Source: Bacteroidota bacterium
Lineage (GTDB): Bacteria; Bacteroidota; Bacteroidia; Cytophagales; Cyclobacteriaceae
Length of the DNA stretch: 64,000 bases
Reading direction: 5' to 3'
Assembly (NCBI GenBank): GCA_023417065.1
Contig: JAEZGH010000129.1
Coordinates: forward strand, 4,659-68,658
Part shown: positions 27,445-34,988 of the stretch, one piece after another
Numbering within the stretch: the first letter of the stretch is position 1
Layout of the letters: every line of letters starts with the position of its first letter
Notes under the pieces: generated by a model
Databases searched by the model: none
Told to the model about the DNA's origin: nothing
Seen by the model: the letters and a program-made list of their open reading frames with translations, nothing else
Position numbers and translations under genes: made by a program

Positions 27445-28416
27445 TTAATCGAGGGAGGCTTCCGGCCACCCATCTTCATTCCATCTTAATCTGGCTATTT
27501 TCAGCACAGGCTTTCCTTCGTCTTGCATGTCGTACGCGTGAAAAAGCATAAGGTCTTCACCATCGATAGTGTAAACCGAATTATGCCCTACTCCTGGATA
27601 TCGCTCATTCCCTTTCAGCACCAACGTACCACCACCTTGATCAAGGCGATTACCATCTGCGTCATGATACGGCCCATGAACTTTATCTGACCTTCCCACA
27701 ACAATCTTATACGTACTTTCAGCGCCGCGGCAACAGAAATCGAAACTTACGAAGAGGTAGAACAGTCCGTTTTTCCTGAAGATAAAAGGCGCTTCGACTG
27801 CGCCTTCACCGGCGTTTCGATCGTCGGTTCTAAAATCACGCGCTCTCTTCGAAATAGTGTACCACTCTTCAGGTTTGGCAATGGTCGTACGATCCGGATT
27901 CAACTTAACGAGTTTCATACCGCTCCAGAAGGATCCGAACGCAAGCCACGGAACCTGTTGAGAGTCTACCACCAGGTTAGGGTCTATCGCATTCCACAGG
28001 TCGCGGCCGGGGACAGATTGTATCACTTTTCCATGATCCACCCATTTGAAGTTCTTATCATTGGGATCAAGTGTTTTGTTGGTAGCGAGGCCGATGCACG
28101 AAGTATTCTTTCCGAAGGCAGAAACCGAGTAATATAAGTAATACGTACCGTCGTGAAATGAAATATCGGGAGCCCAGATATGTCCTTTGAACCCTGGAAT
28201 CTCGTCAACGGCCCAGCTGGGCGCGGCCTCAAAAACGGGAGCTTCCTTTTTCCAGTTGGTCAGGTCTTTGGAAGAAAAAACGGAGATTCCCATCCCGGTG
28301 CAGAACAGGTAATACGTATCACCCTGACGGATCATAACAGGATCGTGCACCCTGATGCTCTGTGCCAGAGCCGGGAGCGCAAAAAGCATAGCGGATAACA
28401 CTATGGCTATCCGCAT
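27445..28416 (-). CDS. GH43 arabinan endo-1,5-alpha-L-arabinosidase
   Basis: From the ATG at 28416 the protein has 323 residues and a signal peptide (MRIAIVLSAMLFALPALAQ); a frame 12 codons longer overlaps the upstream gene. It is a single five-bladed GH43 propeller. The base Asp is in VHDPVMI, the pKa-modulating Asp in AIDPNLV and the acid Glu in GAVEAPFIF. Other family blocks are GHIWAPDISFHDGTYYLYYS and GVGHNSVY. The enzyme would cut alpha-1,5-linked arabinan outside the cytoplasm. It lies 35 bases behind a GH51 gene, so the two share a transcript in the arabinose locus. The exact activity (endo or exo) is inferred. Confidence 0.88.
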   Translation of the reverse strand: MRIAIVLSAMLFALPALAQSIRVHDPVMIRQGDTYYLFCTGMGISVFSSKDLTNWKKEAPVFEAAPSWAVDEIPGFKGHIWAPDISFHDGTYYLYYSVSAFGKNTSCIGLATNKTLDPNDKNFKWVDHGKVIQSVPGRDLWNAIDPNLVVDSQQVPWLAFGSFWSGMKLVKLNPDRTTIAKPEEWYTISKRARDFRTDDRNAGEGAVEAPFIFRKNGLFYLFVSFDFCCRGAESTYKIVVGRSDKVHGPYHDADGNRLDQGGGTLVLKGNERYPGVGHNSVYTIDGEDLMLFHAYDMQDEGKPVLKIARLRWNEDGWPEASLD

Positions 28417-28451
28417 GCTATTGGATTCATTCCGACTTCTGAAACTGCGCA

Positions 28452-30431
28452 TTACAGCGTCTTGATCTTAATGACCGTGAGTGAACGCGGTTTCAGGGAA
28501 AGCTTGACATTTTTACCTTGTACGACAGCTTTTCCTGCCTGCGGCTTAATGTTTTCCGGTGCTGCGAAGGAGTTGACCGCGTCGTCTTCGCTGCCCGCCA
28601 ACGTGATTGTCTGAGCTTCTCCGGCCAGGCGTTTCTTGCTACTCAACTGAAACTCGGCATCGCGGGCTTCATTAGATGCGTTTACCACTTTGATTACAAC
28701 CTCTTTCGTATCAGCGTCCCAAACAGCGGAGGCATATAGTTGTTTCTGGCCTGTTACCTTCTCCTTGCCGGAAGTAACGGACAGACCATGCGTTCCGCGA
28801 TTCGTTGAGAATAGTTGCTGGACATAATAATTAGGGGTAGCGTATGATTCGAGGTTGTTGAACCAAATCAGGTCAGGTGTCCACTGCCAACCATCCGCAT
28901 GAGCCAACAACGGAGCATACGACGCAAGGTGAACGATATCGGCGTTGCGTTCAAGGCCGGTCATAAACGCAGCTTCACTAAGGGCACACAGCCAGTTGTT
29001 TTTGTTATCAGGACTTGCGATTGCAACACTTTGTGCAGCGTACTCACCGGCGAATATTTTGGGGCCATTGCGATCATAAGAATCGTAACGCGTGGAGTTT
29101 TGGAAGAACCATTCAGGAGTATTGTAATAGTGCTCATCAACGAGCTCAGCCTTCATCTCCTTGAGTTCTTTCACTGCATAATCAAACAACTCGCCGTCAG
29201 GGAAAGGACCTGTTCCCGATACGATGATTATCTCAGGATACTTTTCCTTAATGGCCTTTTCAAAGACCTTATATCTTTCGATGTATTGCGGCCCCCATTG
29301 TTCGTTACCTATACCGATGAACTTCATGTTGAAAGGTTCAGGATGCCCCATTTCAGCGCGCAGTTTTCCCCATTTGCTGGTCACAGGCCCGTTGGCAAAC
29401 TCAATCAGGTCCAGAGCATCCTGCACGTAAGGTTCCAGTTCGTCCATCGGAACAACCTCGGCAGTGTTGAATTGACACGCCAGACCGCAACTGAGAATCG
29501 GCAGCGGCTCTGCGCCAAGGTCTTCTGAAAGAAGGAAGTATTCATAGAAACCAAGTCCGAAGGATTGGAAGTAGTCCGGAGTAGGACGATGCGCGAACTC
29601 CGTGTTCCAGCGGTTAATAAGTACTTCGCGTTCTTCTACGGGTCCGACTGTTTTCTTCCACTGATAGCGTTGGGAAAGATCGCGGCCTTCAACGATACAT
29701 CCTCCGGGGAAGCGCAGGAATCCCGGCTTCAGATCTGCCAGCAACTGAACGAGATCTTTACGTAATCCGCCGGGCCGGTTTTTCCAGGTGTCCTCAGGGA
29801 ACAGGGATACCATGTCCATATCAAGAACTCCCTTGCCTTCGAACCAAATGTTGAGTGACGCTTTGGGATCAGTTGCTGACGCCGTAAGAGTCGCTTCATA
29901 TTTCTTCCAGTCTTTTCCGGAAGGCGTAACGGTGGCATTTGCAATAGCCTTGCCGTTGGCATCAACGAGTTCAACTCTGAGCTTTGTGTTGCCATCAAGT
30001 TGAGCTGCAAGAACGGAGAACTTATACCGTGCTCCGGCCTTCACGCCTATACCACGAAAGCCTTCGTTTGAAAGTCCATAACCAGTGTCATTGAAAACCG
30101 ACACCCGGGCAAACCGTGGATTGGAATATCCTTCCCCGCGATTGATGATCATTATCCTTCCGGCATTGCTTTGAATGGCGAAGCGGTCGCTCTGGTGTTC
30201 CTTCCACCCCATCAGCGGGACATCGAACTCAAAAGAGCGGTTCTTGATCTGCTCGGCGTAAATTCCTCCATCCGCGCCGAAGTTGATGTCTTCAAAAAAG
30301 ACACCCCACATCGTTGGCTGGATTTCAAATACAGGTTTATCTACGGCGACAACCATCTTCTGGGATTGGGCAAATCCGATAAATGGCACGACCATCGCGA
30401 TGGCGAGAATTCCTGTTTTTAACATCTTCAT
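28452..30431 (-). CDS. GH51-type alpha-L-arabinofuranosidase with N-terminal carbohydrate-binding region
   Basis: The ATG at 30431 gives 659 residues with a signal peptide (MLKTGILAIAMVVPFIGFAQ); a frame 28 codons longer would bury the signal. An N-terminal CBM4/9-like jelly roll (about 60-220) precedes a GH51-type barrel. The acid/base Glu is in IGIGNEQWGPQY and the nucleophile is probably the Glu in IFAGEYAAQS. A C-terminal beta domain closes the protein. It would remove arabinofuranosyl side chains from arabinan or arabinoxylan in the periplasm or outside. The 267-base upstream gap contains a partial copy of the arabinose operator. Confidence 0.88.
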   Translation of the reverse strand: MKMLKTGILAIAMVVPFIGFAQSQKMVVAVDKPVFEIQPTMWGVFFEDINFGADGGIYAEQIKNRSFEFDVPLMGWKEHQSDRFAIQSNAGRIMIINRGEGYSNPRFARVSVFNDTGYGLSNEGFRGIGVKAGARYKFSVLAAQLDGNTKLRVELVDANGKAIANATVTPSGKDWKKYEATLTASATDPKASLNIWFEGKGVLDMDMVSLFPEDTWKNRPGGLRKDLVQLLADLKPGFLRFPGGCIVEGRDLSQRYQWKKTVGPVEEREVLINRWNTEFAHRPTPDYFQSFGLGFYEYFLLSEDLGAEPLPILSCGLACQFNTAEVVPMDELEPYVQDALDLIEFANGPVTSKWGKLRAEMGHPEPFNMKFIGIGNEQWGPQYIERYKVFEKAIKEKYPEIIIVSGTGPFPDGELFDYAVKELKEMKAELVDEHYYNTPEWFFQNSTRYDSYDRNGPKIFAGEYAAQSVAIASPDNKNNWLCALSEAAFMTGLERNADIVHLASYAPLLAHADGWQWTPDLIWFNNLESYATPNYYVQQLFSTNRGTHGLSVTSGKEKVTGQKQLYASAVWDADTKEVVIKVVNASNEARDAEFQLSSKKRLAGEAQTITLAGSEDDAVNSFAAPENIKPQAGKAVVQGKNVKLSLKPRSLTVIKIKTL

Positions 30432-30567
30432 GGCTTCGATTACTGGTTGTTTATAGTTGATAGAATTGTTCCTCCTCGGAACAGAGCTGGCGATGTTATC
30501 TTTTTCGATAATCATCGTTGAGCTCCACAGGAGTACAATTTACACCTAAATAATTAACCGTAAACAA

Positions 30568-30588
30568 TACACTTATTTTTTTTGGCAA
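30568..30588 (-). promoter_or_regulatory. Partial AraR-like operator upstream of the large GH51 gene
   Basis: On the plus strand this 21-base segment matches the araB operator at 15 of 21 positions, including all of the first 12 (TACACTTATTTT). The right half-site is poor. A second half-site, TACACCTA, lies 27 bases away at 30541-30548. Both sit 110-160 bases upstream of the GH51 ATG at 30431. Confidence 0.4.
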
Positions 30589-30645
30589 CGATTGCGCGAT
30601 TTCTTCCAATGGATCTTAGGGCAGTCGCCGAGGGCGCTTTAAACT

Positions 30646-30679
30646 AAAAAAGGGAACCTCACCCCGTGAAGTTCCCTTT
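30646..30679 (-). terminator. Terminator of the araR / GH51 transcript
   Basis: AAAGGGAAC (30649-30657 on the plus strand) pairs with GTTCCCTTT (30671-30679), and the stem continues with CTCAC/GTGAA positions. On the minus strand the hairpin is followed by TTTTTT. It lies 20 bases after the stop of the 517-residue GH51 enzyme and separates the two GH51 genes. Confidence 0.85.
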
Positions 30680-30698
30680 CCTGATTCCGTCCGAAAGT

Positions 30699-32252
30699 TT
30701 ATTTGATTTCAAATACCACCACGGAGAAAGGAGGCATTTTGATCGTCAGGTTAGCCCCTTTAACCTGGAATCCTTTGAACGCTTTAGGCGTAATCAGATC
30801 AGGTTTTTCAAAGGTATTATGGTCCGTCACCTTGCCTGACGTAAGGATTCGGGCCGTGATATTTTTGTACGTATCCGGCAATTTAATTGTAACGTCCTGA
30901 GAAGCCTTGTAGTCGATGTTGACCACGCTCACATGAACGGTGTTCGTGCTGTCTACGGAAGCAGATGCCGAAATAGCCGGAAGCTTTTCTTTTCCAAAAG
31001 AGTACGTGCCGGTTTCAACCTCAACAGGAATCAGTTTTGCATCCTGGTGCACCTTATACATTTCCATTACATGGTAAGTCGGCGTGAGAATGAGCTTTTC
31101 ATCGTCGGTAAGAATTACTGCCTGCAATACGTTAATAGCCTGAGCGAGATTAGCCATACGCACGCGTTCAGCGTGATTATTGAAAATGTTAAGGGTAACA
31201 CCGGCGATCATCGCATCACGCATCGTATTCTGCTGATACAGGAAGCCAGGATTGGTACCGGGTTCAACCTCATACCATCCACCCCACTCGTCAACTACGA
31301 GGGCAACTTTCTTTTCCGGGTCATAGCGATCCATGATGGTAGAGTGACGTGTTACGAGTTCTTCCATCTGCAGCGCATTTCTCAGTATTGTGAAATACTG
31401 GCTTTCATCAAATTGCGTCGAAGGACCTTTTGCATTCCAGTCGATGACGGAGTAATGGTGAAGAGCGACTCCTTCCAACAGGTTATGCGGAACATCACGC
31501 ATGAGAACTTCCGTCCAGTGATAGTCGTCGCTGCTGGCACCGGATGCTATTCTGAAAAGTCCGCCGGTGTTCGTCCATCCACTCATAAATGTGGCATACT
31601 GACGATATACATCCGCATAGTATTCCGCGCGCATATGTCCGCCGCAGCCCCATGCTTCGTTACCAACACCCCAGTAATTCACATTCCAGGGTTTCTCGCG
31701 GCCATTGGCTTTACGTAGATTCGACATCGGGCTTTCGCCTTCGAAGTTTACGTACTGGACCCATTCTGTCAATTCCTGAACGGTACCACTTCCTACGTTG
31801 GCCGCCAGATAAGGCGTCGCGCCAAGCAGTTCGCACATATCAAGGAAGTCGTGAGTACCGAAGCTGTTGTCTTCTGTTACGTTACCCCACCAGGTGTTTA
31901 CGATACTGGGACGCTTGTCCTTTGGACCGATTCCGTCTTTCCAGTGATATGTATCGGCAAAGCATCCACCTGGCCAGCGGAGGTTGGGAATCTGAAGTTT
32001 CCTGAGGGCTTCAATCACATCCTTGCGAATACCATTGACGTGGGGAATTTTGGTGTTCGATTCTCCAACGTAGAACCCGCCGTAGATACATCTTCCAAGG
32101 TGTTCGGCAAAGTGACCATAAATATGTTTGTTTATGGTGTGCTTGCCATTCTTCGATTGAAGAGTCACTGTGTTTTGGGCATTACCGGTCGTCATGGCTA
32201 ATACCATGAAAATTGATATGCCCGTTCTGAGTAGTACTGAGCGGATATTCAT
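30699..32252 (-). CDS. GH51 alpha-N-arabinofuranosidase
   Basis: A 517-residue GH51 enzyme with a signal peptide (MNIRSVLLRTGISIFMVLA...GNAQ). The barrel shows HFAEHLGRCIYGG, LRWPGGCFADTYHW, the acid/base Glu in GVGNEAWGCGG and the nucleophile Glu in VVDEWGGW. The C-terminal domain ends FSVVVFEIK, as usual for the family. It releases terminal L-arabinofuranose from oligosaccharides. Many bacterial GH51 enzymes are cytoplasmic, and the clear signal here places it in the periplasm or on the surface, as in other Bacteroidota. It starts 15 bases after the regulator gene, so the sensor and this enzyme are expected to be co-expressed. Confidence 0.94.
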   Translation of the reverse strand: MNIRSVLLRTGISIFMVLAMTTGNAQNTVTLQSKNGKHTINKHIYGHFAEHLGRCIYGGFYVGESNTKIPHVNGIRKDVIEALRKLQIPNLRWPGGCFADTYHWKDGIGPKDKRPSIVNTWWGNVTEDNSFGTHDFLDMCELLGATPYLAANVGSGTVQELTEWVQYVNFEGESPMSNLRKANGREKPWNVNYWGVGNEAWGCGGHMRAEYYADVYRQYATFMSGWTNTGGLFRIASGASSDDYHWTEVLMRDVPHNLLEGVALHHYSVIDWNAKGPSTQFDESQYFTILRNALQMEELVTRHSTIMDRYDPEKKVALVVDEWGGWYEVEPGTNPGFLYQQNTMRDAMIAGVTLNIFNNHAERVRMANLAQAINVLQAVILTDDEKLILTPTYHVMEMYKVHQDAKLIPVEVETGTYSFGKEKLPAISASASVDSTNTVHVSVVNIDYKASQDVTIKLPDTYKNITARILTSGKVTDHNTFEKPDLITPKAFKGFQVKGANLTIKMPPFSVVVFEIK

Positions 32253-32267
32253 AGGTTTATGGTTGTA

Positions 32268-32957
32268 TCAAATGAATTTGACGCCTTCCTGATGAAGTCG
32301 TTTATATTTGTTCTTGTCAAAAATGTAATAGAAGGCTCCTTTGCGGGATGACTCCTTCTCTTTTTCGGCAAGCTTATTCAAAATCCCCAGCGACAGGATT
32401 TTCCGTGTGAAGTTTCTCTTGTCAAGAGGACTTTCGTAGATCGCTTCATACAGATTCTGCAGCTGCGGCAGCGTGAACTTAATGGGTAACAATTCAAAGC
32501 CAATAGGATGATTTGCTACTTTCTCACGCAACCTGGACTTAGCTTTATTGACCATCTCCTTATGGTCAAATATCAGCGCCGGTATCTTATTCAGCGGAAA
32601 CCATTTTGCTTCGTGATCCGAAAGCAACTGGTCGCTGTACTCGGCGATGTTAATCAATGCGAAATAGGCAATGGAAATAACCCTTCCGGCAGGATCACGG
32701 TTTACGTCGCTGAAACAGTAGATCTGTTCCATGTATACGTGTTCAAGTCCTGTCAGCTGATGCAGAACCCGCGCCGCCGCGTCGTCGGTGCTTTCGTCTT
32801 TTCCGACGAAACCACCCATCAGCGACCACTTTCCTTTTTCAGGTTCAAAGCCTCTCTTGATCAGGAGAGCCTTTAGCTGAGAGCCATCGAAACCAAAAAT
32901 GATGCAATCCACTGCAACCAGAATCCGGTCATGGCTTTTGTATTTTCCTATGTCCAT
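32268..32957 (-). CDS. araR: Nudix-fold transcriptional regulator of arabinose use (AraR type)
   Basis: A 229-residue protein with an N-terminal Nudix fold and a C-terminal winged helix-turn-helix (about 150-229, FTLPQLQNLYEAIYESPLDKRNFTRKI), the NrtR-like layout. The Nudix box region GGFVGKDESTDDAAARVLHQL keeps the first Gly and Glu, but the catalytic REUxEE part reads RVLHQL, so hydrolase activity is probably lost. This is the architecture of the L-arabinose repressor AraR described in Bacteroides thetaiotaomicron. Location inside an ara locus, 15 bases ahead of a GH51 gene, supports the same role. Its likely sites are the palindromes at 40639, 30568 and 34836. L-arabinose as the ligand is inferred from the family. 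Confidence 0.88.
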   Translation of the reverse strand: MDIGKYKSHDRILVAVDCIIFGFDGSQLKALLIKRGFEPEKGKWSLMGGFVGKDESTDDAAARVLHQLTGLEHVYMEQIYCFSDVNRDPAGRVISIAYFALINIAEYSDQLLSDHEAKWFPLNKIPALIFDHKEMVNKAKSRLREKVANHPIGFELLPIKFTLPQLQNLYEAIYESPLDKRNFTRKILSLGILNKLAEKEKESSRKGAFYYIFDKNKYKRLHQEGVKFI

Positions 32958-33028
32958 TGATTAAAAGGTAACATTTTATCCAAGTTTAATAATAAACCCG
33001 GATTTTGAAATAGTATGAGCCATGAATG

Positions 33029-33053
33029 GCTGCACCACTTGCGGTGGTGCAGC
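33029..33053. other. Strong stem-loop between the MFS and araR genes
   Basis: GCTGCACCAC (33029-33038) pairs perfectly with GTGGTGCAGC (33044-33053) around a 5-base loop. The stem begins 13 bases after the stop of the MFS gene. There is no T tract on either side, so it is not a normal intrinsic terminator. It could stabilise the mRNA 3' end or attenuate read-through into araR. Confidence 0.6.
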
Positions 33054-33066
33054 ATCCATATCCGCT

Positions 33067-34704
33067 TTATTTCTTTTTCTCCCAAAGGTGCTGCATCTCC
33101 TCGAGTGTCTTGCCTTTTGTCTCCGGAACAACCTTCCACATGAACCACGCTGCGAACAATGACATCGCTCCGTACACCCAGTAAGAGAATCCGTGATGGA
33201 AACGCTCGGTGAGGAAGGTGCTATCGTTCATGATCGGGAACGTCCAAGATACAACCAGGTTGGCAATCCATTGTGCCGCTACGGCAATAGACATCGCGCC
33301 ACGGATGGAGTTGGGGAATATTTCGGAAAGCAGTACCCATACCACCGGACCCCATGACAGTGCGAATGCGCCTGTGTACATCAGCATTGCCAACAAGGCT
33401 CCGAATCCCGGAGAACCATCGGTGAGGTGGAATGAAAGCCCCAGCCAAAGCATACCCACAGCCATGCCAAGCGCACCAATAATCTGGAGCGGCTTTCTGC
33501 CGAACTTATCTACTGAAAAGATTGCAACGATTGTGAAGGTCAGGTTGATTGCTCCAACAATGATGGTTTGCAGCAGCGAAGAATCCGTACTGCTACCCAT
33601 GTTTCTGAAAATTTCCGGCGCGTAGTAGAGCACCACGTTAATACCGACGAATTGCTGAAACACTGATAATGTAATACCTATCAAAATCACGAGGCCGCCA
33701 AATGAAAGCCATGGGGCGTTCCGTGTATTCATGGAATGCTTGATATCAGCAAGCACACCTTCTACGTTGGGATCACCCAGCTTCTGAAGGATTGTTTTTG
33801 CTTCAGGAGCGCGATCCTTCATAACCAGGAAGCGAGGAGTTTCAGGTACCAGCAGAAGGAGTATAAGGAACAGGGCACATGGAATTACTTCTGATGCAAA
33901 CATCCAGCGCCAGCCCACCTCGTTGATCCATTCCTCAGTTTTACCTGCAGCGATGAAGTAGTTAACGAAGTACACCACCAGCATCCCGAATACAATTGCG
34001 AACTGGTTCCACGAAACGAGCTTGCCGCGAATGCCCGCAGGAGCAATTTCAGCGATATACATCGGCGACAGCATGGATGCAAGCCCCACGCCAATACCGC
34101 CAATGACACGGTAGAAGATAAACGACGTTGACAATTGAAATCCGAAGATGTTCATCGTGTCAGGAATAGCCGAACCTATTGCAGAAAGGGTAAACAGGAT
34201 CGCGGCAATGATCAACCCTTTGCGCCGACCAATCGTATCGGCGATATAGCCCCCCATTGCACCTCCGATCACACAACCCAGGAGTGCGCTTGAGATGATG
34301 AAACCGTTAAGGGAATTCGCCATCGTCTCAGTGAGTTCGTTGGGTAGCGAAATGAATTGCGTGTATACGATGATTGAAGCGATGGCAACCATAATGACGC
34401 TATACAAAGCCCCGCGTGCCGCACCGTACAGTTTAAAGAGAAAGCTACTTACCAGGGCGGCAATAATCGCAAAACAAAGCGACCCAACCACTTTATATTC
34501 AACGATAACAGGTCTGGCCTCTTCTGGATTATCCGTTAGCGGAGTGATGAAAACGTTTTTCAAAGCGCCTACTGCACCGGATATAACAGCTGTGTCATAC
34601 CCAAATAAAAGACCGCCAAGGGTTGCCACCAGTGTGAGCATCATAATGTAGGAGGTGTTCCCCTTGCTCACCGGCGTGTTCGAAATATTTTGATTTTGTA
34701 CCAC
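33067..34704 (-). CDS. MFS sugar porter with an extra two-helix insertion (arabinose/xylose type)
   Basis: A 545-residue sugar:H+ symporter, starting with GTG at 34704; an upstream stop rules out a longer frame. Family signatures are GYDTAVISGA, DTIGRRKGL, PETPRFLV, QQFVGINVVLYYAP and PETKGKTLEEM. E. coli XylE has 491 residues. The extra length is an insert between spans 1 and 2 (about residues 55-130) with two hydrophobic segments (about 72-94 and 99-120). This implies 14 rather than 12 spans. Within this locus the substrate is probably L-arabinose, perhaps also xylose. A partial AraR-like site lies 132 bases upstream. Confidence 0.9.
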   Translation of the reverse strand: MVQNQNISNTPVSKGNTSYIMMLTLVATLGGLLFGYDTAVISGAVGALKNVFITPLTDNPEEARPVIVEYKVVGSLCFAIIAALVSSFLFKLYGAARGALYSVIMVAIASIIVYTQFISLPNELTETMANSLNGFIISSALLGCVIGGAMGGYIADTIGRRKGLIIAAILFTLSAIGSAIPDTMNIFGFQLSTSFIFYRVIGGIGVGLASMLSPMYIAEIAPAGIRGKLVSWNQFAIVFGMLVVYFVNYFIAAGKTEEWINEVGWRWMFASEVIPCALFLILLLLVPETPRFLVMKDRAPEAKTILQKLGDPNVEGVLADIKHSMNTRNAPWLSFGGLVILIGITLSVFQQFVGINVVLYYAPEIFRNMGSSTDSSLLQTIIVGAINLTFTIVAIFSVDKFGRKPLQIIGALGMAVGMLWLGLSFHLTDGSPGFGALLAMLMYTGAFALSWGPVVWVLLSEIFPNSIRGAMSIAVAAQWIANLVVSWTFPIMNDSTFLTERFHHGFSYWVYGAMSLFAAWFMWKVVPETKGKTLEEMQHLWEKKK

Positions 34705-34835
34705 TGAATTATGAGTTTAAGATCAGGATAGGGATTTAAGGTGCACTAAAATCACGTTCTTTTTCCAATAGTTCAAACAATTTACGCAATCGGATGAAAT
34801 TTATGATTTTCACACCCTGGGCCCGTCACTGCTGC

Positions 34836-34856
34836 ATATTTTACAATAAAAGTGTA
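34836..34856 (-). promoter_or_regulatory. Partial AraR-like operator upstream of the MFS gene
   Basis: Read on the minus strand, this 21-base segment begins TACACTT and contains TTGTAA in register. It matches 14 of 21 positions of the perfect araB operator. It lies 132 bases upstream of the MFS start, in the 284-base gap after the SSS transporter gene. Nothing else recognisable was seen in that gap. Confidence 0.4.
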
Positions 34857-34988
34857 TTCAATTGAATCGACGTCAATCCGCACAGTACCCATTCAAACGT
34901 GTCATTTCTGTGGCAATGATCAGGATCTCGTGTCGGCGGACATACATCGCGAGTCACACCTTCTGGCATCGCCATCGCCTGAAACGGC

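Noticed and set aside
30933..31718. A 261-codon plus-strand open frame
   Set aside because: It is fully antisense to the well-supported GH51 gene, has no family pattern, and its composition follows the opposite strand.
32268..32957. Active Nudix hydrolase
   Set aside because: The REUxEE catalytic residues are replaced, and a winged-helix domain follows.
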